Positions 1 to 10,633 of a stretch of DNA of 64,000 bases are shown here, one piece after another; within the stretch, counting starts at the first letter, position 1; each line of letters begins with the position of its first letter. Position numbers and translations under genes: made by a program. Location: NCBI GenBank assembly GCA_963457665.1, contig OY735207.1, positions 50,114,054 to 50,178,053 on the forward strand, in the 5' to 3' direction. This DNA is from Thysanoteuthis rhombus (Eukaryota; Mollusca; Cephalopoda; Oegopsida; Thysanoteuthidae). The notes beneath the pieces were generated by a model, which was not told where the DNA came from, did not search any database, and saw only the letters and a list, made by a program, of their open reading frames with translations.

Positions 1-51
1 TCGAGGATCGGATGATGCACTTGCAGTCCTTCGAGGACGTGTACTGGGTGA
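1..51 (-). CDS. DIXDC1: Dixin exon, 5' part only: Ser/Arg-rich linker before DIX domain
   Basis: Seen: acceptor TCTATTTTCAG, then TCACCCAGTACACG in phase 0, open to the window edge: SPSTRPRRTASASSDPR. Known: vertebrate Dixin has a Ser/Pro/Arg-rich linker between the last coiled-coil helix and the DIX domain. The match is compositional only, but frame, acceptor and position fit. The exon continues beyond base 1. Confidence 0.68.
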
Positions 52-626
52 CTGAAAATAGACAACACCAGCATTTATTGACTCTTAAAGTCTCGAAATT
101 CATATTGAAAAATTTGAATTATAAAAGGAGGATAAATACATATTGTAACTTTTCTATTCTCTTCATAGAAGCATTCAACAGTCAATTAGGAATGGCATCA
201 TGCAGTTCATGAAATTAAGAGTTAAGCTAAACAAACAGTAAATAGGAAATAGTTTCTTGAAGTAAACAACGGTGATATACAAAACATTTTCAATTGAGAA
301 ATATTTCTTTCCAAATATCTATGTATTCAATCATGTTCGTCCACACAATATCTCTAATGAATTTCAATGGTATTTTGTGGATGGGTGAGCCGTGGTTTAA
401 AGAAGAATTGATTTTATTTTGGTGTGGATCTTTTTGAATTTTACTGTTTATTTGAATGGAATATATTTTTTTATATGTTGGGACAAATGTTCCTCAAACT
501 TTACCGAATAATGTTTAAGAACTAATAGTATTACAAAGTTGCAAAGCTAGTTTTTATATCAGAATATTTCATTAAGCTGTGGCAAGGATGAAAAATCCAG
601 CCTTTCTTAAAGCCAAACTGTCTTAC
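52..626 (-). other. Dixin intron, 575 bases
   Basis: Shortest intron seen. It holds a diverged end of the family-E MITE near 175-225 (GTTCATGAAATTAAGAGTT). Nothing else recognisable. Confidence 0.7.
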
Positions 627-794
627 CTGTGTACACAAGAAATCTATGTTTCCATAATGCATTTTTTCTATCAGGCTGACAACATTCTGCTCCAATTTAT
701 CCAGGGTTGCCAATTGAGCCGAGTCATTGTCATTGAAAGATCGGCGAAGCTTTTGCACAGAATCCTGTAGGACCTGAATTTCATCAACCTCTTC
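627..794 (-). CDS. DIXDC1: Dixin coiled-coil exon (C-terminal helix)
   Basis: Seen: acceptor TTCTCTAAATCAG, donor GTAAGACAG, 168 bases, 56 codons: EEVDEIQVLQDSVQKLRRSF, NDNDSAQLATLDKLEQNVVS, LIEKMHYGNIDFLCTQ. Known: vertebrate Dixin has the same string pattern here (LR-x-SLRNSF, then a D-x-LEQ-x-I-x-SL-x-E+-x motif) just upstream of the linker to the DIX domain. A very good match in a diverged protein. Plus-strand ORFs over it are shadows. Confidence 0.95.
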
Positions 795-853
795 CTGATT
801 TAGAGAAAAAAAAAAAATCAACGGTTATTTTTATTCCAGGTGAGAAGGGCAGT

Positions 854-1017
854 TTTAACTCTTAAATTCAAATGAAAAAAATTAAGTTTAAAATCAAAAG
901 GAATAATTTTTGATAACAGTTCATCTCACAAGAGCTCCATTTTTAAAATTCTATTCATTGATGATTTCCACTGTGTTTAGGAGCTGTATAAAGCTGTTCA
1001 TGAATTTAAGAGTTGAA
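854..1017. mobile_element. Family-E MITE, about 164 bp, complete
   Basis: Seen: the left end TTTAACTCTTAAATTCA is the inverted complement, with one difference, of the right end TGAATTTAAGAGTTGAA at 1001-1017. No coding capacity. Diverged relatives lie at 11934-12015, 13541-13720, 54235-54455 and 56907-57110, sharing inner sequence such as CATGAAC next to the terminal repeat. A small non-autonomous DNA transposon is the likely class; superfamily not determined. Confidence 0.72.
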
Positions 1018-1757
1018 TCACACAAGGAAAATTTACAGAAAAACATAATGTAAGTTAAAAACCAGAAGTCCTAAGATTACGAATGAGTTCTGTTCCTCGG
1101 ACTGTGTTCAAGTGGGATTTGTAGGTAAATCAAAACAGTTATGTACTATGTTTATCTAACATCAGTTAGTCAAGTGTTTGTCATAGTATACAGTACATAT
1201 ATTATCTTTCTTTGCAAAAAAACATTTAAGAAACAATAATAATAATGATAATAGTAATTAAGTAATCCAATTTTTAGTATTGAGTTATTCCCCCTGAGTC
1301 AGAGTGCATGTGGGCTGGTAGGTTGGCCTATATTTATGTTCTGATTGAATGAGCACCATATTGTTTCTTGGAGTGAATGAACATACGTGCTGCCTGAAGC
1401 TAATGAAGAGAATAATGAGTTGTAAGTAATCTGTTGAGTCTGTCATTATGATATTTTTATTATGTGTACTTAGTTTTATTTCCATACAGTTTGGATCATT
1501 TACTGTAAATGATCATTCAGTTGTGATTGTTTTTCCTTTCCTTCCACCATCACTCGATTCCACTTTATGTTCTGGAGGCATGGCTTTGAAGGTTTAGTCA
1601 GTACAAAGTTACAAATATAACACCGCAGTAATGATTACCATAACCAGACCTAAAATGCTGTTGGTGTACTTATTGCCAAGTGTGGTTTGTAATTCATTGC
1701 TAAAACTTTCTCCAAAAGTATCTAAAATTGGCAAGATCATTCATTTCACTTAATAGC

Positions 1758-1760
<3 letters not shown>

Positions 1761-1798
<38 letters not shown>
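1761..1798. repeat. (AT)n microsatellite
   Basis: Uninterrupted AT dinucleotide run of about 38 bases in a Dixin intron. Confidence 0.95.
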
Positions 1799-1801
<3 letters not shown>

Positions 1802-1962
1802 TTAATAATTTGAAAATTTGGAAAAATTACTAAATTATGAATTTTTCATGTATTGTTTTCATTTCCAATAATCATGAATATGAAAATATATGAATTTAGT
1901 TTTTCTGAATTGTACATTTAATAAATTAAACATTGTTAGAAAAATCTTTCCACTTATAAAGA

Positions 1963-2080
1963 AATATATATATATATATATATATATTTATGATTATAAA
2001 TTGTGTGATATAATATAGAAACTTATTTGAAATGATCTTCCATCATTACACGGTTAATGTATCACTCACCCTAGACAATG
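1963..2080. repeat. AT microsatellite plus family-F half repeat
   Basis: AT run at 1963-1988, then ATAATATAGAAACTTATTTG and TCATTACACGGTTAATGTAT, which match one arm of the palindrome at 38868-39024. A related half copy is at 58435-58560. Confidence 0.7.
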
Positions 2081-2709
2081 TAAGAAGAACAAACAATTAA
2101 AGAAAATGGGGCAGCTGCAGAAATCTAACCTACCACCGATTCAGCAGCTGCTTCAATGTGGCAAAGCTCATACCATTATTTACACCAAATTCTCATTTTG
2201 TTCATTCTCAGTCTATTCGCTTTTTTGAACACGATAGTTATATATTAAAAATGGATGTATGATATATACTGATACATTCATGATTTGATGAATACCACAT
2301 GGAATTTTTGTGGAAAAAATTTTTACCTCTAAAACCTTTCAGCGTCACTGTTGCCAAATTGTGCATATGACCAATAGGTGGCGCACGTATATCGGCATAA
2401 TTCTGTAGTAAAATACCATGGGCAGTTCTATTCAGATTTTTGCCTTAATTTTGAAGTAAAAAGTGTTGGGTTTTTGTAAAATGGTAAGAAAGCTGAACTC
2501 AAAATTCTAAAATCCAAGATAGCCACCACCTGATGACATAAGTAAATTGAGTCAGTTTTTTCAACCATAAACGTCATGCTGTACTGATAATTTCATTAGG
2601 AGAGAGAACGAGAAGTTAAAACTTGATTTTATTGAAAGGGAAACTTTCATGCTGCTGGAGACAGAACTAATGCATTACCAATTGAGTCTTTTTTTTTTTT
2701 TAAACTTAC

Positions 2710-2730
2710 CTCTTCTCCTGTTTTTCCAGT
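2710..2730 (-). CDS. DIXDC1: Candidate 21-nt Dixin microexon (TGKTGEE)
   Basis: Seen: acceptor TCTAATTTCAG, then 21 bases coding TGKTGEE, then a strong donor GTAAGTTTA. It sits in the intron between the exons ending RKAD and starting EEVDEIQ, both phase 0, so it can be included or skipped without a frameshift. The site in vertebrate Dixin corresponds to a variable Gly/Thr-rich linker ahead of the next helix, so a short insert is plausible. No homologous sequence of this length can be matched by eye; the call rests on paired splice sites, frame and position. Confidence 0.62.
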
Positions 2731-4415
2731 CTGAAATTAGAATTGAAAATATTTTTAAATTCTCAAAAGACTTCAAAATGAAGTTTATTCTTAATTGATT
2801 TTGAAATATTTTCATATTTTGAGGAAATCCTTGTTGCAACAATCTCAAGCATTTGAGCTTTGCAGATAGCATAAAATTACAATTTGACCTGAAAATCTTA
2901 ATTTTAAAAACTGACTTTAAACTAATCAGTGGTTCTGATTAGTTTTGGACCAAGATTAGGCTCATTCCAAAATGTCACTTTTTTGGAAGGCAACGGTGAT
3001 GTCAGCTACAACATCATTCTGAATAATTTGAATATCTTGGACCAAAACAAGCAAAATTAAAAAAAATAACATAAATTACTTATTGTTTTAAAACAAATTC
3101 CATAAATAAGAATATGGAAATTATTTTAATAACCACACATGGTTTGAGAAATATTTTTTTTTTTTTTTTTTAACATCAATGTAATTTAATACCTAGTTAA
3201 AACAAGATAAAAAAAAAATTCTGAATATATACAGCTTAAAACAAAACAATAACAATACATACTGGGTACTGAATTACTTATATTTCCTTGGTGGGTAGAG
3301 TTGTATATTCAGCATATATCTTGCTGGCAACCCTGTTCCATGATAAGCATTCCACCCCCATTTGTAGTGTAAGCAAGTACAATCTTCTGTATTATCTAGA
3401 TGTCAGATGGTGAGGTGCATTTAACTGTTGACAGAGATGCATGACCTGACCCCCCCCCCTCCCGGGGGGTGCATGATGGAGCATCAGTAAATAATAATAC
3501 AGTTATTTTTCATGGAAACATCAAGTTGGAGTTATATGAAACAACTTTACTGCAGCATTACCATTATTGACAATAAGGTTCCAACTTTCAAACAATTCAA
3601 CCCTGGTGAGAAGGCCTGATTCAGGTAAGGAAAGGGGGTGCAAATTCTGGTATTGAAACAGTTCATCATTACACATTTCAATTAGAAGATGTCAGCAAAA
3701 TCTTCCAACAGAGTATACATAAGGCATTTGAGAAATATATAAAATTTTTTTTAAAAAGCCACTTTAGGTCAGCTGCTCAATTCAGATTGGTTGATAAGAA
3801 AAAATGATTATGTAGGAATTTTACATAGAAACATTGTTCTATGAGGCATTGGCCTACATCTGGAGGACTCTGCCTTCCAATTATGCTCAGATAATTTGAT
3901 CAGCAGAACTAGCACCAATATGATATCTTGTGGGAAATACTGATCAGGAAGGTGGAAGGTATGAACCTGGGATTCAAAGGGTGTAATCAGAGAAAAGTGT
4001 ATGCATGGAATGGGAGGCCACAAAGCCAGCAAGAAGGTCAATGGAAGTTACAGAGATGCAGAAACAGGATATGACATGTATGTAAGGGAATACACATGCT
4101 TCCCCGGAAATGAATTCTATATTCCAGAATGAAATGGACACCCGTATTAGGTAGGAGTGTGCATGGCTGGAATGTGAAAAATAAACAACAAAAACGAGGA
4201 AAATAGTCCAACTGAGCTAGACAAAATGATTAAAACACCTCATCCAAAAAAATAACTAAGACACCATAATCAATCTGAACAAAATATATACTGTATGTTG
4301 CAACATTCAAGACAAGCTTCTTCCTTTTTTTTTTTCAAATCTGTTTGTATGCAATTTTTGATTTTATTTGGTTTTTTTACCACAAAACAGATCAAAAGGC
4401 AGAAGAGATACTTAC
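2731..4415 (-). other. Dixin intron, no clear repeats
   Basis: Homopolymer runs (T at 3153-3170, C then G at 3451-3468) and ordinary AT-rich sequence. The stretch 4170-4260 (GAGGAAAATAGTCCAAC) resembles the tail of the Penelope-like sequences at 6355 and 47930. Short ORFs have no recognisable content. Confidence 0.6.
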
Positions 4416-4562
4416 ATCTGCTTTTCGTATGGCCTGTAGTCTTTGAAGGCATCGAACTTGGAACCACCGATTACGACCTGATGGGTCCTTGTCTTGCAAC
4501 AATTCTGGATTCAATTCAAATTGGAGATCTTCAATTTCTTTATCCTTCTTGGAGATTTCTTT
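4416..4562 (-). CDS. DIXDC1: Dixin coiled-coil exon
   Basis: Seen: acceptor TGCCATTTCAG, donor GTAAGTATC, 147 bases, 49 codons: KEISKKDKEIEDLQFELN, PELLQDKDPSGRNRWFQV, RCLQRLQAIRKAD. The first part is coiled-coil; the middle DPSGRNRW segment has Pro and Gly and should interrupt the helix. A 170-residue plus-strand ORF over this exon is antisense and has no recognisable protein features. Confidence 0.9.
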
Positions 4563-5471
4563 CTGAAATGGCAATGAAAATACTCCTTTTAGACTCATGT
4601 TTTCTTAGCATCATTGAAGTCCACAACCCTAACAAGGGTCAACCAAGTACAAACTATTCAGGTCTTCAGTGTCATCAAAAGCATAAGACTTCTTACAACA
4701 AGATTCTATGTAGTAGACATGCTTTTAAAATTAGAATTAAAAAAGAGGTAAACTTCATCAATCATAGAAAGGCAAATACAGAACTGGACCATTCATCTAA
4801 CTTCTAGAAAACCGGAATTACCAGCTATTTTTAAAACTGGCTCGTATTGAATCTGGCTGGCTTTGTAAGTAATTCACTACTCTACCATTCTTTATTTTGA
4901 TTTTTTTGGTGTGGTTGAACAGCTTTCAAATGAAAATTAGTGAAATAATATTTATTTAACAAACCGGTTTTTTTAAAAGGAATAATTTTGTACATCATGA
5001 ACTGCTTTGTTCTTTACTTTTCTTCATTTATTTTTCATTGTATACTTCAAATTTCATGTAGATTAATAAAGTTAAAACAGTCCCTGCTTTAGAATTTCAC
5101 TAATTTGTATCTGTTAAATACAATTTCATTCTTTACTTTTCATTGTTAATCTTATATTTCAACTATCATCGAGGAATGAGGAAAATCCAGATTACCTCTG
5201 GTTTCATGCCAGCCAGATGTATGGTCAGGTACTGTACTCACTATTTTTTTAATCCCTGTTTTAATTAGAACTTGCTTGATCTAAGAAATTTCATGGTGTA
5301 TATTTGCAATTCAAGAGTAGGATACAATTTAATATCTACATTTGATAATATTGATTAGGGAAAAAGAGTTTGTTCAGTTGATTAAATGGAAATAAAAAGA
5401 CAAATTTTTTGTTCCAAACATTAACTTTATTGAACAACATTTTAAACATTTTGTTAAAGAATTCCACTAAC
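4563..5471 (-). other. Dixin intron, nothing recognised
   Basis: AT-rich, no repeats or ORFs I can assign. Confidence 0.7.
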
Positions 5472-5525
5472 CTTCAAGTCCACTAATTGCTTATCTTTAT
5501 CAGCCAATTTCTTGAGCATCATTGC
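5472..5525 (-). CDS. DIXDC1: Dixin coiled-coil exon, 54 bases
   Basis: Seen: acceptor TTGTTTTTACAG, donor GTTAGTGG (a weaker GTTAGT donor), 54 bases, 18 codons: AMMLKKLADKDKQLVDLK. Hydrophobic residues at M, L, L, L, V, L positions continue the heptads. Similar to the vertebrate Dixin stretch with repeated L-x-x-KD-x-x-L. Being short and phase 0 at both ends with a weaker donor, it is a candidate for alternative use. Confidence 0.88.
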
Positions 5526-6354
5526 CTGTAAAAACAAAAAACAAAACTTTAGAATCCCTTTTTTTCTGGTTTTCAAACTTTGATTTTTTATACAGTCTTA
5601 AACGGAGAGTTTTAAGGTTATAAGATTAAAGATCCCGAGATTTAAACTCCAAGTGTTGTATCTACTGTACTTCTGTGTCATTGATGTTATATAGGGATAA
5701 TCAATTCTTGTATTTGTGTCTTTTTGTCCGTGGTTATACAAGGTAATAAATAACTTCTGCTTACATGAACTGTACCTCCAGTTTACTACCGATCATCAAA
5801 TGGACAACCTGGGTCTTCACTCCTCCTTATATATTCTGCTTCCAGAACAAGGCTCTCTCACAAGCAAGACTTAAAGCAAGGCTTAGCAGCACCACATAAA
5901 AAGTGGTAATGGATATGTCACAGTAGTATTTGGAGTACTCAACAGCAAGGTAGGTAGACAATCTTTTTACTTCAAAATGAAGACAAACAATCAGCAACAC
6001 ACGTTTTCCCTATATGATTGGTTTGGAAAGTTAAAAAAAATCTAAAGCAAATGTATTTCTTAGCTTTACCAGTTTAAAGGTAACTTGATTTTAAATTCAA
6101 CTCATTATCCGCCCCCTTACTATATATATCTTCTAGTAGGGTTATGCTAAGAATATACTGTAGAGGCATCTTCACTCATAAATATCTGATTTTGGTCATT
6201 TTCATGAGATCAGTAGAATTGCCAAAAAATACAAAATATCGTAAATATAACTGTATCAAGGGTGAAACTAATAAATTGTATCAATTACGTCTCAGAATTA
6301 TGTAGCTGTAACAATTTTGATAAAACAACAATTTCCCCTTCTTGTCTGAATTTC

Positions 6355-6720
6355 ATTAGACAGGGTGTATTAATCATTATGTATGATACTGTCAGACTAT
6401 TTCCCTCGTCTATGGGTTCATTTTAGAACCCAGATATGCAAAAAAATGGGCATGATGTGTCCAGTCCAACTGGATATGTGCACCAAGTACTGATTCCATA
6501 TTCAAGAACCAACAACACCTGACGAAGGTCGGAGGGCACATAGTCTCAACGTGAAAAAATGAACACATAGACAAGGAAAATAGTCTGAATATATAATGAA
6601 TAATTTCCCTTGCTTGAATATTATCATCAGAGTCAAGAATGGCTAGCAAAGCCTCCAGGGCATTCACAATAAAAGCAACATGAATATAATTTTCATAATT
6701 TTCCTGAACCATTCTTAAGA
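6355..6720 (+). mobile_element. Possible Penelope-like (PLE) remnant with hammerhead-like core
   Basis: Seen: CACCTGACGAAGGTCGG, then GTCTCAACGTGAAAAAATG and GACAAGGAAAATAGTCTG. The inverted sequence at 47935-48110 follows the same order (CACCTGAATGAAG, CAAAATATTGTGG, GATGAGGAAAAGAGTC). Known: many Penelope-like elements carry hammerhead motifs with CTGANGA ... GAAAC in their terminal repeats. The first core block here fits CTGANGA; the GAAAC block is not preserved. No reverse transcriptase is seen. Low confidence. Confidence 0.4.
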
Positions 6721-7074
6721 TAATACAGGTTCCCTCAGTTATTCGTGAGTAGAGCCTCCCTGGTTGTCATGGTATCAAAGTTCAACCATATCACTAATTA
6801 TGAAGCATATCGCCTAAACATGGAAGCTGCGATATTGCTCAGGTTGATTCATTAGTCTAAACCCCTCTACAGCCAATTAGTATTATTGCATTAGATTCAC
6901 TTGTAAACAAATGCATGTGTTTGGACGGCCAAATCAGGGCACATCTTTTTAACTATTAAATACCTCTTCAAGTGCCAGAATTGAATCATCAAGAACGTAG
7001 TGAGCTATTATCGTTAGAAGTCATTCATTTTCAAGACAGAACTCATTAGGAATGGAGACTTGCATAAAATAGCA

Positions 7075-7265
7075 CTTACTCTTTCTCCCCATTCAAACTC
7101 TGAGATAGTTTGTGTTCACTTCACACCAATGCCCTTGGAAAAAAAGATGAATGAATCTCTTTTCCCCCCAGCTATGTGTAAATAGCAGTGTAGATAAGAC
7201 TCTTTAGCCTTGGTTAGCAACCAGTCTTGGAGACGGACAACTCTGGTTCCAAACCAGGAAAGTCC
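7075..7265 (+). repeat. Family-D dispersed repeat
   Basis: Shares GTTCACTTCACACCAATGCC, then CCCCAGCTATG, GTAGATAAGACTCTTTAG and GGTTAGCAACCAGTC with copies at 33290-33640, 36930-37100, 56565-56850 and 57520-57850 (plus) and 13085-13285, 33290-33390, 43915-44065 and 45590-45845 (minus or mixed). Non-coding; class not determined. Confidence 0.65.
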
Positions 7266-8078
7266 AACCCTTCATTCAGCATTGCGAGTAGCTAACAACA
7301 GACAGAGTATAGGGAACATGTTCCCAAATTTTACAGTTAACAGGGCTCTGGTGAAGTTTTGACAGGCCTAACAAGTTAGAAGTGGATAACAATAAATTGC
7401 TCAGATAAAATAATGAAAATAAAAACAATGAAAGAATCTCCTCTCTACCTCCCAAATGTACTTCAAGTGGAAGACTTTTTATGAAAAACCAAGTCCTGAT
7501 GCACACATAATCAGATGAATCTAAACATGAGCCATGAAGTACAATGTACACTCCTATCAATTATATAACAGACAAGGTTGTTGTTTTATAGACCAAGCAG
7601 AGAAATGTATTATTATTTGTACATTTACTCAGATGAAAACAACAATTTCATTGGATAAAAGCAGCACGGATAAAATTTTGATCAATTATAGTAAAGATAA
7701 TACAGATTTCCCCAGTTATCCGTGAGTAGAGCCTCCTTATAAAAACCTTTTGAAAAACTGAAATGGCATAGAGTGAAGAAAAAAGTTCTATCAAGTTAAA
7801 TGGGAAATACTTTTGAGCATTTCCAGACCCCCAAAAAATGGTGACAAAGATATATTAGGCTGAGTTGTCGAAAATTGGTGAGGTGGGAGGTACAGGAGAT
7901 TGGGGAGTAGAGTAAGTCAGTGCTAATCAAAAGCTGAACACTATTTTTGCTTTTCATCTTTTCTGTAAAATTGAAAGTGTGGCGTGAAGCCAACTTCTAA
8001 AAAGTGTGTGGGAGGGTACATGCACAGTATATTATAGTGCAATAGTGACATTACTGTAACAATTTATAATCAACTCAC

Positions 8079-8183
8079 TTTTTCTGACTGTAAACTATGC
8101 ATGTCTAACCCTGCACGGCATGATTCTGCTTTTGAATTGGCCAATGCTGATTCCTGTTCAGACAATCGCTGTTGTAGACCAGC
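8079..8183 (-). CDS. DIXDC1: Dixin coiled-coil exon
   Basis: Seen: acceptor TTTTCTCCTTCAG, donor GTGAGTTG, 105 bases, 35 codons: AGLQQRLSEQESALANSKAE, SCRAGLDMHSLQSEK. The LQQRL(S/T)(E/Q)Q(E/D) string is a clear match to the Dixin coiled-coil continuing directly from the previous exon. It has the same length (105) as the preceding exon and both are phase 0, which suggests repeated cassettes of coiled-coil. Confidence 0.94.
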
Positions 8184-9108
8184 CTGAAGGAGAAAAAAAA
8201 AATCATATCACATCACATATCAGTATTGTAACAATACAAAAGTTCTACAATATGTTTTTTTTTGCTTAAAATCTGCAAAAATAAGAAGGTTCTATAAATT
8301 AGAGATTTAAAACCTGAATATACAGGATGTCTTTCAAGTCTTTTTCTATCTTTGTTTAAAACAGTGTAATGAAATAGATAGAGACTTTATGGATATCATG
8401 AATATAAAAACAAAAATATAAGAAATAATAATTTTCAATAAAAATATCACATTTGCAACATGAAATAATTCATACCATTATAGAGTGTATTCATTAAAGC
8501 AGGACTTCTCGAATTATTTTCATTTGTAACCCCTTTTGATGAGACAAAATTTTTCACAATCCTATGATCATTGTTATAAAAGCAATAGTTACTAATACTA
8601 TATGTATGTAATTGGTTTTTAGCTGTAATCTGACAGTAAGTAAACGTAGAAACTATCAAAGAAAATTGGAACACATTTACGATCTATGTTGAATTTTACA
8701 GTGTTTATTATGAGAAAAAAATAAATTTCATTTTTGATACATTTCAGAAATTCTTTTTTAAAAAATGATTCATCTTTTTGAAAATAGTGAATAGCATTGT
8801 GCTATTTCTATAACAAACACCAGAAGTACATTTTTTAATGGGATAATTTAAAAAAAAAAATTGTATTGTTATTCATCAAAAAAAGATTTCAAAATATTTC
8901 TGTGATCCCAATAATCTTTATGTGACTCCCTGGAGGGGTCCTGATACTCCCTTAAGAAGCCCTGCAATAGGGAATGAAGGAATGTGATGAAAGTTTTAAA
9001 AATTGAAAGTTTCATTTTTGAAATCTCTTCAGAGGATAACCTGCAGTTTAGTGATGAGAACTTTAATCATTTGGGCAATTTTTTCTAAAAAGAGGTTTAA
9101 ATTCTTAC
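8184..9108 (-). other. Dixin intron carrying a hAT-type MITE
   Basis: Mostly the element at 8500-8964; the rest is plain AT-rich sequence. Confidence 0.7.
8500..8964. mobile_element. hAT-type non-autonomous element, 465 bp
   Basis: Seen: left end CAGGACTTCTCGAATTATTT and right end, read on the minus strand, CAGGGCTTCTTAAGGGAGTA. Flanks CATTAAAG and CAATAGGG agree at 5 of 8 positions, compatible with a decayed 8-bp target duplication. Known: CAGGG(C/A)TTCT termini with following (G/T)ACCCC are common in hAT MITEs of animals. No coding region. Confidence 0.62.
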
Positions 9109-9213
9109 TTTGATGCCATACAGCTCTCTGCATTCTAGTTTTGTCTTGGAGAGTTCTTCTTGTAATTCTGTACAAAGTTCAGTTGATTGCTGAAGACGAC
9201 TTCGTAGTAAAAC
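9109..9213 (-). CDS. DIXDC1: Dixin coiled-coil exon
   Basis: Seen: acceptor CTCTCTCTCAG, donor GTAAGAAT, 105 bases, 35 codons: VLLRSRLQQSTELCTELQEE, LSKTKLECRELYGIK. Leucines at heptad spacing and a charged i/i+4 pattern indicate a coiled-coil. It aligns with vertebrate Dixin (a SRLDQSMEEN...LQGIK segment), including the C-terminal L-x-GIK. The Dixin coiled-coil is known to mediate self-association and partner binding. Confidence 0.93.
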
Positions 9214-9329
9214 CTGAGAGAGAGAGGACAAAAAAGCATTCAGTATTTACTTCAATTGAGAAGAATATGGCAACATTTATCTACATTATAATCATAATAT
9301 ATGGTTCTTATATGATCATCGTTAGGAAT

Positions 9330-10310
9330 GGGTAGTGCAAAGATGTAGGAGACAAAGGAATTTGCTTCCACGTGATTTGGTGTTAGCGCCAATGTCACTG
9401 GACATGTTGGAGGAAGGAGGTTATATGTATGAAGAGAATGCGCACAGAGTATGAATGTGGGCCCAGAGATGAAACAAAGTAAAAAGGACACACACAAGTA
9501 TTTGGATGGACAAATAAAATGTACATTTAATACAGGATCATTGATGACAAATAAACAATGAAAATGAAATACATGTAATGAAAACATTAATACGATCGAT
9601 CAAGAAGAGATAGTGAAAGGAGGGAGCTTTTGTTGCCACAATAGTAAAATCATCGAAGTCAAAGCAGAGGAGACTGAACTGCTTTTGAATCCATATGGCT
9701 TAGTGCATACCAAGGAATGGTCATGGAGACCAAGTTCAGTGTGTATGCCAAACAGCCAAGTTGCACATGTAACTTGAGGGTCATTCTCTGACGCTGGAGA
9801 ACACATGCTAGACAGACTATTGTAAGACAGAGAACACATGGAGTTTATTCCATGCGTGCTTCCCAAACTAAGGAGAATTAAGAGACAAATCATTGTGACC
9901 ATCATTTAGTAAAAAGCATTGCCATTTCATTCATGAGGATTGGAGGTGTATATGCATTTGGAGCATGTGGTGAGGACATGATTGTGTTGCTGTGTAGCTG
10001 TGCATATGTGAGATGCCTGAACATCGTTGAACTGAAATGGGCAAAGGTAGTACAGAGATTGGTTACAGTTGAAAAATGCCCAAGTTTGGATCGACCAGAT
10101 GGTCAGTGAAATGATACTGATCTTAGGGAGAAATAAAAAAAGAGAAGAGTAACCAGCAACAAGCGCTGGAGCCAAAATGGCATAATCAGCTTGAAGTACC
10201 AATGCCAATAAGCCATTGACCACATGTGTTCAGAGCTTTCATTGGGGGTTGTCGAAGGAAGTGACGTTTTTGATATCTAGCTGAAAGAAAGGTTTCGTAT
10301 TTAATTCTTG
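9330..10310. repeat. Unassigned block, probably an old element
   Basis: GC content is visibly higher and homopolymers are fewer than in flanking intron. Minus-strand ORFs of 111, 101 and 98 residues (9252-9587, 9600-9905, 9927-10223) follow one another but lie in different frames with stops between. I recognise no domain. It could be a decayed transposable element or a processed fragment. Confidence 0.35.
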
Positions 10311-10375
10311 AATAAAAGTGTAGGGGGCGTTACATAATGATTTGATTTCTGTATGTTTTTTTGTGGGTTTGTTAC

Positions 10376-10615
10376 TTATACATACAATCAACCTTCCCCA
10401 CATGCAATTGATTTTTCACCCCCAAATGTAAATGCAATTGACCCTTCCCTCCCACATGTGCACACAATCAACTCTCCCCTTCCCAAATGTATATGAAATC
10501 CAAACCCCTCCACATATGTACACACAAACCACCCTCCCCTCTTCATATATACATGTACTCCAACCTCCCCTTACGACATAAACGCACAATCAACCATCCC
10601 CTCCTCCCAATCTGT
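10376..10615. repeat. Degenerate tandem repeat, C/T-rich
   Basis: Repeats of a unit of about 35-60 bases based on ACAATCAACC(T/C)TCCCC followed by CACATGTA; spacing is irregular. It ends about 20 bases before the donor side of exon 10634-10729. Confidence 0.7.
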
Positions 10616-10633
10616 AAGTAAACTCTGACTTAC

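Larger units (their letters stand above)
795..2709 (-). other. Dixin intron with MITE and AT microsatellites
   Basis: Contains the family-E MITE 854-1017, AT repeats at 1761-1798 and 1963-1988, and a half copy of the family-F palindromic repeat around 1990-2075. The remaining AT-rich sequence (1020-1750, 2080-2700) shows no feature I can name. Confidence 0.7.
5526..8078 (-). other. Dixin intron with repeats
   Basis: Holds Penelope-like remnant 6355-6720, a family-D repeat at 7075-7265, and a pair of direct repeats (6716-6762 and 7690-7736) sharing GTGAGTAGAGCCTCC. 5526-6350 has no recognised feature. Confidence 0.65.
9214..10633 (-). other. Dixin intron with unassigned GC-richer block and pyrimidine tandem
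   Basis: Holds the blocks at 9330-10310 and 10376-10615, described separately. Confidence 0.7.

Noticed and set aside
4295-4807. 170-residue plus-strand ORF
   Set aside because: It runs antisense through the Dixin exon 4416-4562 and its splice sites and has no domain; the minus exon explains the conservation.
6716-7736. Pair of GTGAGTAGAGCCTCC repeats as the ends of one 1-kb transposon
   Set aside because: The two copies are direct, not inverted, and too short to be LTRs; no target duplication seen.
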